From Stenotrophomonas sp. SY1 (GTDB taxonomy: Bacteria > Pseudomonadota > Gammaproteobacteria > Xanthomonadales > Xanthomonadaceae): a stretch of DNA of 64,000 bases. A model generated the notes under the pieces. That model had not been told where the DNA came from, ran no database searches, and saw only the letters and a list, made by a program, of their open reading frames with translations. Positions 37,188-46,909 of this stretch are shown one piece after another. The position numbers were made by a program, and so were the translations under genes. The stretch spans positions 2,027,543-2,091,542 of the forward strand of contig NZ_JAJOYR010000001.1 of assembly GCF_021202945.1 (NCBI RefSeq). Direction: 5' to 3'. The first letter of the stretch is position 1. Each line of letters opens with the position of its first letter.

Positions 37188-39035
37188 ATGCTTGAATTTC
37201 CACGCTGGAAGTATTTCCTGATCCTGCTCGTTCTGGCGGTCAGCACGTTGTACGCGCTGCCCAACATCTACCAGAAGGATCCGTCCGTACAGATCACCGC
37301 CAGCCGCGGCGGTCAGGTCGATGACGCGCTCAAGCAGCGTGTCACTGCGGCATTGACCGAAGCTGGTGTCACGCCCAAGTCGGTGGAAGAGGAGGGCGAG
37401 AACAACCTGATCGTCCGCCTGTCCTCACTGGAGCAGCAGTCCAAGGCCAGCGAAGTGCTGCGCGAGACGACCGGTGAGAACTACACCGTCGCGCTGAACC
37501 TGGCTTCGACCGTGCCGGACTGGCTGGCCAACCTCGGCGGCAAGCCGATGGTGCTGGGCCTGGACCTGGTCGGCGGCGTGCACTTCGCCCTGCAGGTGGA
37601 CCAGAAAGCCGCCGTGGACAAGCGCTTCGAGGCATATGCCGAAGATGTGCGCACCACGCTGCGCGACAACCGCGTGTCCTATCGTGCGGTCGAGCGCCGT
37701 GGCGAGAGCGACATCCAGGTGACGCTGGCCAATGCGACCGATGCCGACAAGGCTCGCGCCGCGCTGGCCAAGTCGCAGCCGACCTTCACCTATTCGGTGA
37801 GCGGCGAGCGCATCACTGTCAGCGTGCCGCAGACCGAGGTGGCGCAGATCGCCTCCGGCGCCATCGAGCAGAACCTGACCACGCTGCGCAACCGCGTCAA
37901 CGAGCTGGGCGTGGCCGAACCGATCATCCAGCGCCAGGGCGAAGACCGCATCGTGGTCGAACTGCCGGGCGTGCAGGACACCGCCGAAGCCAAGCGCATG
38001 ATCGGCGCGACCGCGACGCTGGAGTACCGCGCCGTCGTCGACGGCAACGCGCAGGATGCCCTGACTACCGGCCGCATCCCGCCGGAAGCCAAGCTGTACC
38101 AGCAGCGTGACAACCGTGGTCCGATTCTGCTGAACAAGCGCACCATCGTCACCGGTGACCAGATGGTCAAGGCCAATGCCTCCACCGACCAGAACGGTCT
38201 GCCGGCAGTGAGCGTGACGCTCAACGCGGTGGGCGGCCAGCGCATGTTCGACTTCACCAGCGCCAATGTAGGCAAGCCGATGGCGGTGGTGTACACCGAG
38301 CGGATTCCGCAGGTGACCATGGTCAACGGCAAGGAAGAGCGCAGCTTCAGGGTCAAGGAAGAAGTGATCTCCGTTGCCAACGTCAACGGCGTGTTCGGCA
38401 AGGAGTTTCAGACCACCGGCCTGGAGAAGACCGAGGCCGACGGCCTGGCCAAGCTGCTGCGCGCCGGTTCGCTGGCCGCACCGATGGACTTCGTCGAGGA
38501 ATACGTGATCGGCCCGAGCCTGGGCAAGGAAAACGTGGACCGCGGCGTCAAGGCGGTGGTGTTCTCGTTCGTGTTCACCCTGGTGTTCTTCACCATCTAC
38601 TACCGCATGTTCGGTGCGATCACCTCGGTGGCGCTGCTGTTCAACCTGCTGATCGTGGTGGCGGTGATGTCGCTGTTCGGCGCAACGATGACCCTGCCGG
38701 GCTTTGCCGGTCTGGCGTTGTCGGTAGGCCTGTCGGTGGACGCCAACGTGCTGATCAACGAGCGTATCCGTGAAGAGCTGCGCCTGGGCATGCCCGGCAA
38801 GGCCGCCATCGCGGCCGGTTACGAGAAGGCGTCCGGCACCATCCTCGACGCCAACCTCACCGGCCTGATCGTCGGCGTAGCGCTGTATGCGTTCGGTACC
38901 GGTCCGCTGAAGGGCTTCGCGTTGACCATGATCATCGGTATTTTCGCTTCGATGTTCACGGCGATCACCGTGTCGCGTGCGCTGGCGGTGCTGATCTACG
39001 GCCGTCGCAAGAAGCTCCAGTCCGTTGCGATCTGA
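37188..39035 (+). CDS. secD: Protein translocase subunit SecD
   Basis: 615 aa, the same length as E. coli SecD. One N-terminal membrane segment, large periplasmic P1 domains, then five segments. GLDLVGGVHFALQVD, NRVNELGVAEPIIQRQG, and the membrane motif GLSVDANVLINERIREELR with its proton-path Asp are present. Uses the proton gradient to pull exported proteins across after SecA. 18 bp before secF. Confidence 0.97.
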   Translation: MLEFPRWKYFLILLVLAVSTLYALPNIYQKDPSVQITASRGGQVDDALKQRVTAALTEAGVTPKSVEEEGENNLIVRLSSLEQQSKASEVLRETTGENYTVALNLASTVPDWLANLGGKPMVLGLDLVGGVHFALQVDQKAAVDKRFEAYAEDVRTTLRDNRVSYRAVERRGESDIQVTLANATDADKARAALAKSQPTFTYSVSGERITVSVPQTEVAQIASGAIEQNLTTLRNRVNELGVAEPIIQRQGEDRIVVELPGVQDTAEAKRMIGATATLEYRAVVDGNAQDALTTGRIPPEAKLYQQRDNRGPILLNKRTIVTGDQMVKANASTDQNGLPAVSVTLNAVGGQRMFDFTSANVGKPMAVVYTERIPQVTMVNGKEERSFRVKEEVISVANVNGVFGKEFQTTGLEKTEADGLAKLLRAGSLAAPMDFVEEYVIGPSLGKENVDRGVKAVVFSFVFTLVFFTIYYRMFGAITSVALLFNLLIVVAVMSLFGATMTLPGFAGLALSVGLSVDANVLINERIREELRLGMPGKAAIAAGYEKASGTILDANLTGLIVGVALYAFGTGPLKGFALTMIIGIFASMFTAITVSRALAVLIYGRRKKLQSVAI

Positions 39036-39053
39036 TTGGAAGAGAACGAATAA

Positions 39054-40022
39054 ATGAAACTGTTTCCACTTCATATCGTCCCGAACGACACCAACATCGA
39101 CTTCATGCGTCACCGCAAGCCCGTGCTTGCGCTGATGGTGGTGTTGCTGCTGGTCTCGGTGGCCATCATCGGTTTCAAGGGCTTCAACTACGCGCTGGAG
39201 TTCACTGGCGGCACCGTGGTCCGCACCCACTTCGAGAAGAGCATTGATGCCGATGTGGTGCGTGAGCGCCTGACCACGGCCGGCTTCGAGAACGCCCAGG
39301 TGCAGAGCGTGGGCGGTGGCAATGACCTGATGATCCGCCTGCCGCCGGACGGTGAGCACAACAACGCCGCCGATGCCGCCCAGCAGGTGGCCGAGAAGGT
39401 GCGCGCCGCAGTGACGGCGGCCGACAACGTCGCCACCGCGCAGCCGGGTGAGTTCGTTGGCCCGCAGGTCGGCAAGGACCTGGTGATGAACGGCATCTAC
39501 GCGACGCTGTTCATGGTGATCGGCTTCCTGGTCTACATCGCTGCGCGCTTCGAGTGGAAGTTCGCGATGGTGGCCAGCATCACCGCGTTCTTCGACCTGA
39601 TCCTGACGGTTGCCTACATGTCGCTGGTCGGCCGCGAGTTCGACCTGACCGTGCTGGCCGGCATGTTGTCGGTGATGGGTTTCGCCATCAACGACATCAT
39701 CGTGGTGTTCGATCGCGTGCGAGAGAACTTCCGCAGCCTGCGTGTTGAGCCGCTGGAAGTGCTGAACCGCTCGATCAACCAGACGCTGTCGCGTACGGTG
39801 ATCACCGCGGTGCTGTTCTTCCTGTCGGCACTTGCCCTGTACCTGTACGGCGGCGAGTCGATGGAAGGCCTGGCCGAGACCCACATGGTGGGTGCGGTGA
39901 TCGTGGTGGTGTCCTCGATCATCGTGGCGGTGCCGCTGTTGAGCATTGGTCCGTTCAAGGTCAGCAAGCAGGATCTGCTGCCCAAGGCTCGTGATGAGGA
40001 AGAGCTGGCACGTCGTCCCTGA
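39054..40022 (+). CDS. secF: Protein translocase subunit SecF
   Basis: 322 aa. Six membrane segments and one periplasmic loop. Motifs are LEFTGGTVVRTHFE, GFAINDIIVVFDRVRENFR and NQTLSRTVITAVLFFLSALALYLYGG in part. Pairs with SecD. Followed 25 bp later by a strong terminator that closes the yajC-secD-secF operon. Confidence 0.97.
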   Translation: MKLFPLHIVPNDTNIDFMRHRKPVLALMVVLLLVSVAIIGFKGFNYALEFTGGTVVRTHFEKSIDADVVRERLTTAGFENAQVQSVGGGNDLMIRLPPDGEHNNAADAAQQVAEKVRAAVTAADNVATAQPGEFVGPQVGKDLVMNGIYATLFMVIGFLVYIAARFEWKFAMVASITAFFDLILTVAYMSLVGREFDLTVLAGMLSVMGFAINDIIVVFDRVRENFRSLRVEPLEVLNRSINQTLSRTVITAVLFFLSALALYLYGGESMEGLAETHMVGAVIVVVSSIIVAVPLLSIGPFKVSKQDLLPKARDEEELARRP

Positions 40023-40047
40023 CGTTCCACTTTCGCGATGCACATGG

Positions 40048-40079
40048 AAAAGCCGCGCTCTGCGCGGCTTTTCTTTTTT
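40048..40079 (+). terminator. Terminator of the yajC-secDF operon
   Basis: AAAAGCCGCGC, loop TCT, GCGCGGCTTTT then CTTTTTT: an 11-bp stem with a long T-run. Confidence 0.93.
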
Positions 40080-40199
40080 CCTTCACAACGTCCGCAGTGG
40101 GCGATCCGTATTCTGCTGCGCAGCCGCACCGGTGCGCGTTTCGGCATTACAAGCGAAGCGTAACTCGTGTTTCTGCCAATCTGGAACGAGGGTCACGGT

Positions 40200-43019
40200 A
40201 TGCCTCTGCATCGACCGCATCGGCTGGGGTCGGCCATCTACCGACTACTTCGCATCAGTGGCGCCCTGGGTGGCGTGACATTGTTGGCACCACAAGCGGG
40301 ACATGCACAGGCAGTTGATGACACGTTGGATGTGGTGGGCGTTGTGCTTGGGCCGGTTGATCAGGGAGCGGGCAATGACGCGGTGTTCGTGCGCGCTTCC
40401 GGACGGATCACAGGCGGCCTGGCCCAGGGGCCTGGCAATGATCGGGTCGAGACGTTCGGCGGGGCGATCGATGGACCGCTGACGCAAGGCGACGGAGACG
40501 ATGTGCTGGTGATGGGCGGCGGGCTGCTGCGTGCGGTCGACCAGGGCAATGGTGCGGATCGCATGACGGTCAGCGCCGGTGTGACCAGTGGGCCGGTGCA
40601 GCAGGGAGCCGGTATCGACGACTTGGTCATGACCGGCGGCCAGATCGCCGCGCTGCTGCAGGGCGACAGCCTGGATACGTTTCGCATGAGTGGCGGCCGC
40701 ATCGTTGGTGCGTTCGAGGACGGCGACTACGCGGAAATGACCGGCGGCCGCATTGGCCGGGTCAACATGAAGCTGGACGACAACACCTTCGACATGTCCG
40801 ACGGCACCATCGACAGCAATCTGGTGACCGGGTTCGGTAGAGACACCATCCGTCTTTCCGGCGGCTACATCGGTGGCAGCATCAGCGTCAGTGGTGGTGA
40901 TGATCGCATTACCGTCACTGGCGGCACCGTGCGTGGCGAGGTGCGAGTCAGCCTGGGCAATGATGTGCTCGACTGGAATGGCGGCGGGGTCATCCACGGC
41001 ACCATTGATCTGGGCGAGGGCGATGACCGTGCATCACTTACCCGGTTGAACCAGTCACACCTGGGCGCCTTGCCGTTGTTCGACGGCGGCACCGGGGCGG
41101 ACGTGCTGACGATGTCCGGCATTACCACCGGTGGCCTGTCGCGGTTCCAGCAATGGGAGCGGGTGGATATCGGCAATGTCACCGAACTCAATTTCGACAC
41201 CGATCTGGTGCTGGGTGACAGCGGTACCGGAACCGGCGTGCTGAACGTGGATGACAGCAGCACCCTGTATGCCGGTGGCGGCTGGAACACGGGCGTGCGT
41301 GCCTTTGCCGGTGGGCAGCTGGTAGGGGTGAACAATGCCGGTCGCATCGACCTGACCAACGGCAACACTGGCGGTACGGCCGACACTTTCACCATCGCCG
41401 GTAATTACGTAGGCGACAACGCTGTGGTGTATCTGCAGACCGTGCTGGGTGACGATCGATCGGCCTCTGATCGACTGATCATCTCCGGTGGACAGGCCAG
41501 CGGCAGTACCGGCCTGAGCGTCATCAACTTCGGCGGCAGCGGTGCGGCGACCTTGGTGGACGGCATCCTGGTGGTGCAGTCGATCAACGGCGCGAGTACG
41601 ACGCCCGCCGCTTTTGCGTTGTTCAATCCGCTGTCGGCCGGCGCGTTCGAGTACTTTCTGTTCAAGGGCGGCGTGAGCAGCGGCACGGAAGAGAACTGGT
41701 ATCTGCGCTCGACGCTGGTCAATGGCACGACCGCAGGCAGCATGGCCACTGCCGCCGATCCGCCGGCACCACCGCCTGAGCAGCCAACACCGCCGGCGGC
41801 ACCACCGGAGGAGTTGCCGCCACCGCCGCCGCCACCCCCGCCGCAACTGCCGGGCGACCCGGACGTACCGGATCCAGATCCGACGGCTCCGAGTGAACCG
41901 CCGCCACCGGCGCCACCGGAGCCGCCATCTGCGCCGGACCCGGTCGCGCCCGCCCCGGAGCCGCCCGTGCCGACCGCATCGGCGCCGTTGCCCATGGCCG
42001 GCAGTCTGCCGCCAACCGATGGTGCCCGTGCGGCGACCGATGCGGTGGTCCCGCTTTATCGCATCGAGTCACCGGCTTATGCGGTGGTCACGCCGGTGTT
42101 GCAGCAACTGTCATTGGCCAGCCTGGGCACCTTCCACGAGCGGCAGGGCGAACAGGCGCTGCTGGATCGCGATGGCAGCCTGCGCGCTGCCTGGTTGCGC
42201 GTGATCGGCCAGGACACCCGCCAGGACTGGCGCGGCACGGTGGCGCCGACCTTTGATGGCAGCATCAGCGGCGTGCAGGCCGGCATCGATCTGATCGCCT
42301 GGGAAAATGCGGCGGCCACATCCCGCAATCACGTCGGCCTGTTCGTGGGGCGCTCGCGTGCCGATGGCGACGTGCGCGGCTTCGCGCTGGGTTGGTACAA
42401 CCTCAGCGTTGGCCAGACCAGGGTGGATGAGGATCATCTGGGGCTGTACTGGACGCGGATCGGCGAGCAGGGCGGTTATCTCGATCTGGTGCTGATGGGC
42501 AGTGACTACGAAGGCGATACGCATTCCAGTCGCGGCCTTGGCCTGGACTTGAATGGCCGAGGTGTGACCGCGTCACTGGAAGTGGGGCGGCCATTCCACT
42601 GGCGCGAAGGCAGTCGCTGGAAGCTGGAGCCGCAGGCGCAACTTATCTGGCAGCGCGCCGACCTGGATACTCAGCACGATGGCGTCGCAGTAGTGGCCTT
42701 CGATATCGGCGACACCGTGATCGGTCGCGTCGGATTGCGGCATTCGGCCGATTTCACCATCGCCTCGGGGCTGTGGCAGCCCTACCTGAAACTCAATCTC
42801 TGGCACGGCTCCGGTGGTCGCGATGTGGTGCGCGTGGATGCCGACGAGCTGGTGACCTGGAAGGGCTACAGCGCCGTGGAGTTGGGTGCTGGCGTGGTGG
42901 CCCGGTTCAATGACCGCTTCAGCATGCACGCCACCGCCGATTACACGGTGGATACCGGTGATGCCGGCAGCGACCGCAGGACGCTGGATGGCAACCTTGG
43001 CCTGCGCTTGAGTTGGTGA
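40200..43019 (+). CDS. Type V autotransporter with Gly/Asp repeat passenger
   Basis: 939 aa from ATG 40200 (GAGGG 7 nt upstream). A long signal peptide (about 1-37, GHA) leads into a passenger of roughly 500 residues. Residues about 50-280 hold about eleven repeats of the form GG-x-I-x-G-x-L-x2-G-x-G-x-D-x5, predicting a beta-helix. Then comes a Pro-rich hinge (about 535-620, with runs of Pro) and a C-terminal barrel of about 280 residues containing AAWLRVIGQD, SGVQAGIDLI and DLVLMGSDYEG, ending in the required aromatic LRLSW. No protease triad or RGD was seen. Possible role in adhesion or biofilm. It has its own gap before and after. Confidence 0.85.
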   Translation: MPLHRPHRLGSAIYRLLRISGALGGVTLLAPQAGHAQAVDDTLDVVGVVLGPVDQGAGNDAVFVRASGRITGGLAQGPGNDRVETFGGAIDGPLTQGDGDDVLVMGGGLLRAVDQGNGADRMTVSAGVTSGPVQQGAGIDDLVMTGGQIAALLQGDSLDTFRMSGGRIVGAFEDGDYAEMTGGRIGRVNMKLDDNTFDMSDGTIDSNLVTGFGRDTIRLSGGYIGGSISVSGGDDRITVTGGTVRGEVRVSLGNDVLDWNGGGVIHGTIDLGEGDDRASLTRLNQSHLGALPLFDGGTGADVLTMSGITTGGLSRFQQWERVDIGNVTELNFDTDLVLGDSGTGTGVLNVDDSSTLYAGGGWNTGVRAFAGGQLVGVNNAGRIDLTNGNTGGTADTFTIAGNYVGDNAVVYLQTVLGDDRSASDRLIISGGQASGSTGLSVINFGGSGAATLVDGILVVQSINGASTTPAAFALFNPLSAGAFEYFLFKGGVSSGTEENWYLRSTLVNGTTAGSMATAADPPAPPPEQPTPPAAPPEELPPPPPPPPPQLPGDPDVPDPDPTAPSEPPPPAPPEPPSAPDPVAPAPEPPVPTASAPLPMAGSLPPTDGARAATDAVVPLYRIESPAYAVVTPVLQQLSLASLGTFHERQGEQALLDRDGSLRAAWLRVIGQDTRQDWRGTVAPTFDGSISGVQAGIDLIAWENAAATSRNHVGLFVGRSRADGDVRGFALGWYNLSVGQTRVDEDHLGLYWTRIGEQGGYLDLVLMGSDYEGDTHSSRGLGLDLNGRGVTASLEVGRPFHWREGSRWKLEPQAQLIWQRADLDTQHDGVAVVAFDIGDTVIGRVGLRHSADFTIASGLWQPYLKLNLWHGSGGRDVVRVDADELVTWKGYSAVELGAGVVARFNDRFSMHATADYTVDTGDAGSDRRTLDGNLGLRLSW

Positions 43020-43099
43020 GGCCGAAGCAGGGCCGGTGAGCCCTGCGCCGACAGTGCCGCAGCTGGCTACCGGCGATCGCCGCCATGCGGTGGCGTCGG

Positions 43100-43128
43100 T
43101 TGTGTTCGTTGCGGGCGCGCACTACGAT
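43100..43128 (+). promoter_or_regulatory. Candidate sigma-70 promoter of fabV
   Basis: TTGTGT (43100-43105), 17-bp spacer, TACGAT (43123-43128), 78 bp before the fabV ATG. Confidence 0.4.
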
Positions 43129-43205
43129 CCCCCGGTTCAGTGCTGGCGGGCGTGTCTGTAGCCGTGTGGTGGCGCTGTTTTCCTGCTTACCTAGTTGAGG
43201 TTTCC

Positions 43206-44465
43206 ATGGTCATCAAACCGCGTGTGCGCGGCTTCATCTGCGTCACCACCCACCCGACCGGCTGCGATGCGGCGGTCAAGGAACAGATCGACTACATCAA
43301 GTCCCAGCCCAAGCTCGCCAACGGCCCGAAGAAGGTGCTGGTGATCGGCGCATCGACCGGCTACGGCCTGGCCGCGCGCATCAAGGCTGCCTTCGGCAGC
43401 GACGCCGCCACGCTGGGCGTGTTCTTCGAACGCGCCGGCAGCGAAAGCAAGCCGGGCACCGCGGGCTGGTACAACTCGGCGGCGTTCGAGAAGTACGCGC
43501 ACCAGGCCGGGCTGTACGCACGCAGCGTTAACGGCGATGCATTCTCCGACGAGGTGAAGCAGAAAGTCATCGAGCTGATCAAGGCTGATCTGGGCCAGGT
43601 CGACCAGGTGGTTTACAGCCTGGCTGCGCCGCGTCGCAAGCATCCCAAGACCGGCGAGATCATCAGTTCCACGCTCAAGCCGATCGGCGCGCCGATCACC
43701 CTGCGCGGCCTGGATACGGACAAGGAAGTGCTGACCGAAACCACGCTGCAGCCGGCCACCGCCGAAGAAATAGCCGGCACCGTGCAGGTGATGGGTGGCG
43801 AGGACTGGCAGATGTGGATCGACGCGCTGCTCCAAGCCGGTGTGCTGGCCCCGGGCGCGACCACCACCGCGTTCACCTACGTGGGTGAGGAAATCACCCA
43901 GGCCATCTACTGGAACGGCTCCATCGGTGCGGCCAAGAAGGACCTGGACAACAAGGTCCTGGATATCCGCAGCAAGCTGCAGGGTATTGGTGGCGACGCC
44001 CGCGTGTCGGTACTCAAGGCGGTGGTGACCCAGGCCAGTTCGGCCATCCCGACCATGCCGCTGTACCTGTCGCTGCTGTTCAAGGTGATGAAGGAGCAGG
44101 GCACGCACGAAGGCTGCATCGAGCAGCTCGATACGCTGTACGACATCCTCTACAACGGCCCGCAGGGCGGCGCGAACGCGGCCGACCACATCCGCCAGCA
44201 GTTGCTGGACGGCAAGGGTCGCGAGATCGCACTGGTGGACGGCGAAGGCCGCCTGCGTGCGGACTACAAGGAAATGGCGCCGGAAGTGCAGGGCAAGGTG
44301 CTGGAGCTGTGGCCGCAGGTCACCAACGAGAACCTGTACGAGATCAGCGACCTGGCCGGCTACAAGGCCGACTTCCTGCGTCTGTTCGGTTTCGGCATCG
44401 ACGGCGTGGATTACGACGCCGACGTGAATCCTGACGTGGCGATTCCGGGGATCGTGGAAGTCTGA
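43206..44465 (+). CDS. fabV: Enoyl-[acyl-carrier-protein] reductase FabV
   Basis: 419 aa from ATG 43206 ([20 protein letters not shown], the family start; GAGG upstream). Last step of each fatty acid elongation cycle, NADH-dependent. Rossmann motif [32 protein letters not shown], and the catalytic Tyr-x8-Lys-Lys in [14 protein letters not shown]. FabV is the triclosan-tolerant isozyme found in Vibrio, Pseudomonas and Xanthomonas. Single gene with its own terminator. Confidence 0.95.
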   Translation: MVIKPRVRGFICVTTHPTGCDAAVKEQIDYIKSQPKLANGPKKVLVIGASTGYGLAARIKAAFGSDAATLGVFFERAGSESKPGTAGWYNSAAFEKYAHQAGLYARSVNGDAFSDEVKQKVIELIKADLGQVDQVVYSLAAPRRKHPKTGEIISSTLKPIGAPITLRGLDTDKEVLTETTLQPATAEEIAGTVQVMGGEDWQMWIDALLQAGVLAPGATTTAFTYVGEEITQAIYWNGSIGAAKKDLDNKVLDIRSKLQGIGGDARVSVLKAVVTQASSAIPTMPLYLSLLFKVMKEQGTHEGCIEQLDTLYDILYNGPQGGANAADHIRQQLLDGKGREIALVDGEGRLRADYKEMAPEVQGKVLELWPQVTNENLYEISDLAGYKADFLRLFGFGIDGVDYDADVNPDVAIPGIVEV

Positions 44466-44493
44466 TCTCCGTTTTATTGTGGTTGTGGATATG

Positions 44494-44524
44494 GAAAGGC
44501 CGCGCAGTGCGCGGCCTTTCTGTT
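44494..44524 (+). terminator. fabV terminator
   Basis: GAAAGGCCGCGC, loop AGT, GCGCGGCCTTTC, TGTTT: a 12-bp stem with a short T-run. Confidence 0.88.
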
Positions 44525-44559
44525 TGCGTGGGTGTTTGGGGCGCTTGTTGGAGCGGCGG

Positions 44560-44690
44560 CCCTCACCCCAACCCCGCTCACCTAGGCGGGTGAGGGGCCT
44601 GGTGGACTACGAGCCCCTTGCTTTGCGTGAGCCGCGAGCCGCCGCTTTGCGAGCACCTCTCCCGTTTACGGGAGAGGGTTTGGGTAAGGA
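44560..44690. repeat. Palindromic repeats between fabV and fimX
   Basis: A CCTCACCCC...GGGTGAGGGG element near 44561-44597 and a perfect CCTCTCCCG-TTTA-CGGGAGAGG hairpin at 44656-44677, followed by GGTTTGGGTAAGG. The latter is the same unit, including the TTTA loop, as 2833-2858. Confidence 0.6.
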
Positions 44691-44721
44691 CAGGCTTCAA
44701 GCACGCGCTGCCCAATCCCGA

Positions 44722-46794
44722 TCAGTTGAATTCAAAATCCATCGCCGCCGCAGGCGCGCCGACAAAATCACCTTCCACGTAGTCCACGCCAGCGCCGAAC
44801 AGCAGGCTCATCGTGCCGGCATCGGCCACGAACTCGGCGATGGTCAGGATGCTCGCTTCCTGCGCCTTGGCGGTGATCTCGCGGGTCTTCTCCAACTGCT
44901 CCTTGGCCTGGACCGGGTCGGCGGTGAAGCCGCTGTCCAGTTTCAGGAAGGCCGGTTTGAAATGGGCCAGCAACTGGAACGAATCCAGCCCGGAGCCAAA
45001 CTGCTCAAGGCCGACCTTGCAGCCCATCGTCGCCACGCCACTGAGGAACTGCTGCGCATTGCGCAGGTGGGTGAACACCTTGGCTTCCGGGGTCTGCAGC
45101 CACAGCTGGCTTCCGCTGACGCCTTCGGCTGCCAATCCGTTGCGGATCACGTTCAGCAGTTCCGGATCGGAGAACGACTCCGGCGTAATGCGTACCATCA
45201 GGTGTGTCGTGTGGCCGGCGCGGCGGCGTTCGCCCAGCGCGCGGATGGCATTGGCCACCACCCAGCGATTGAGTGGTGCCAGCAGATTGTGATCCTGCGC
45301 GATGGGCAGGAAGGTGTTCGGGCCGACAAGCTCGTCGTTGTTTTCCATCAACAACGAAGTGTCGTACAGCTGCATCGGCTCGCCCATCAGGTTCAGTACC
45401 GGACGGAAGCGCAGCTGGAAGCCGTCACCGCTGATGGCCTCGCCGATGCGCTGCACCCAGCGCTGGATGCGCTCTTCCTCGACCCGGTCGGCGGCGCCGG
45501 GGTCGAACACCTTGACCGTGTTGCCACCCAGTTCCACGGCGGCACGGGTGCAGTCGTTGGTACGGCTCAGTACCTGGCCGACGCTGGCGATCTTCTCGCC
45601 CACCTGAACGCCACCAATGCTGACCGTGACCGTGGCCGAGCGCTCACCGATGCTGAACACATGCGAGGCGAATGCCGCCCGCACCCGCTCGGCAAGCTGT
45701 GCCGTGTAGGTGTAGTCGCCGGGGCCGAGCAGGGCGAAGCTGTGTTCGCCGAAGCGGGCCAACTGCGCATCGCTGCCAACGGTGGCGGCCAGGTGCTGGC
45801 CCATGGCGGCGATCAACGCGTCGGCCGAATCCAGGCCGATGTCCGGCAGCAGCCGCGCGTAATGATCCGGCTCGATCAACAGGAAGCCGTACTGGCCTTC
45901 GCTGCGGCTGACCTGGGCCACCGCGTTTTCCAGCTGCACCATGAAGGTCGGGCGGTTGAGCAGGCCGGTGACCTGGTCGCGCTGGCGCAGTTCTTCCACT
46001 TCGCGTGCCAGCTCCGGGTCGAATTCCTCGCGACGGCGGAACACCACCTGCGAGCAGGATTCGCCCTCGTAAGTGGCAGCGGTGAACTCCATCGTGGCCG
46101 GGAACGTGTCGCCGTCCTGGTTGCGTGCATGCACTTCGTACTGCGGGGGTGGTGCTTCGCCCTTGCTCAGCGACTTGAGCAGGTTCTTGAAGTCCTCCAC
46201 GTACTGCGGGGCCACCATGTCCAGCAGCGAGATGCCTTCCACGTCCTCGAACGATTCATACCCGAACATGTCCAGGTAGGCGTCGTTGGCGCGGATGTGC
46301 ATGCCTTCGTGGATGTAGGCGATGGGCTCGCGGGAAGATGCAATGAGTGCATCGCAGCGACGCTCGGTCTCGCGCATCTGGGCTTCAATGCGGCGCAGGC
46401 CGCGGCGGGCCTGCAGGTCGGTCCATTCGTTGCGGACCACCGCCAGCAGATGGTCCGGCTGTTGGCGCAGGGCAATGGCGCGGATGCCGTTGGCCGCCGA
46501 TTCCAGCAGCAGACGCGCTTCCACCTGGTCGGCCAGCAGGATCATCGGGATGTCCTTGCCGCTGGCGGCAATCTGCTGGGTCAACAGCAGCTGCGGTATC
46601 GCATGGGAGTTGGCGGTCAGCACCAGGTCGATGGGTTGGCTGGCCAGGGCCTGGATCAACTCGTCGGCGTTCTGTGGCCGCGACGGTCGTACCGCGATGC
46701 CACTGTTGCGCAGCGTGCTGACGATGACTTCGGCGTTTTCGGCGCTGTCGTCAACGATCAGCAGGCGCAATGTGATGTCTTTGGCGTTCTGCAT
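44722..46794 (-). CDS. fimX: FimX-like c-di-GMP effector: REC-PAS-GGDEF-EAL
   Basis: 690 aa. Order: REC-like domain (about 10-125, LLIVDDSAEN but no standard phospho-acceptor context), PAS (about 140-250, IAYIHEGMHIRANDAYLDMFGYES), GGDEF-like (about 270-410) and EAL-like (430-680). The GGDEF motif is replaced by GEHSF and the EAL motif by TSL in YDTSLLMEN, so neither synthesis nor hydrolysis of c-di-GMP is expected. LRFRPVLNL and LEQFGSGLDSFQLL keep the EAL fold. This matches FimX of Pseudomonas and Xanthomonas, which binds c-di-GMP through the EAL domain and drives type IV pilus assembly with a PilZ protein and PilB. Confidence 0.82.
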   Translation of the reverse strand: MQNAKDITLRLLIVDDSAENAEVIVSTLRNSGIAVRPSRPQNADELIQALASQPIDLVLTANSHAIPQLLLTQQIAASGKDIPMILLADQVEARLLLESAANGIRAIALRQQPDHLLAVVRNEWTDLQARRGLRRIEAQMRETERRCDALIASSREPIAYIHEGMHIRANDAYLDMFGYESFEDVEGISLLDMVAPQYVEDFKNLLKSLSKGEAPPPQYEVHARNQDGDTFPATMEFTAATYEGESCSQVVFRRREEFDPELAREVEELRQRDQVTGLLNRPTFMVQLENAVAQVSRSEGQYGFLLIEPDHYARLLPDIGLDSADALIAAMGQHLAATVGSDAQLARFGEHSFALLGPGDYTYTAQLAERVRAAFASHVFSIGERSATVTVSIGGVQVGEKIASVGQVLSRTNDCTRAAVELGGNTVKVFDPGAADRVEEERIQRWVQRIGEAISGDGFQLRFRPVLNLMGEPMQLYDTSLLMENNDELVGPNTFLPIAQDHNLLAPLNRWVVANAIRALGERRRAGHTTHLMVRITPESFSDPELLNVIRNGLAAEGVSGSQLWLQTPEAKVFTHLRNAQQFLSGVATMGCKVGLEQFGSGLDSFQLLAHFKPAFLKLDSGFTADPVQAKEQLEKTREITAKAQEASILTIAEFVADAGTMSLLFGAGVDYVEGDFVGAPAAAMDFEFN

Positions 46795-46909
46795 TCAGGA
46801 CTCCCGGGGGACGGGGTTTAATACACGATGGGCGGCGTTGGCGTCTATGTGCGTGCCGTTGTATGTGACGGAATTCCGACGCAGTGCCGCATGCGCATGC
46901 CGGTCGTTG

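Noticed and set aside
37425-40043. An 872-codon minus-strand frame over secD and secF
   Set aside because: His/Gln/Arg-rich antisense translation spanning two real genes and their gap.
40350-41050. RTX toxin repeats in the autotransporter
   Set aside because: The Gly-Asp turns do not follow the GGxGxDxUx nonapeptide, there is no type I secretion gene nearby, and the C-terminus is a type V barrel.
44479-46821. A 780-codon plus-strand frame over fimX
   Set aside because: Low-complexity antisense translation; fimX accounts for the region.
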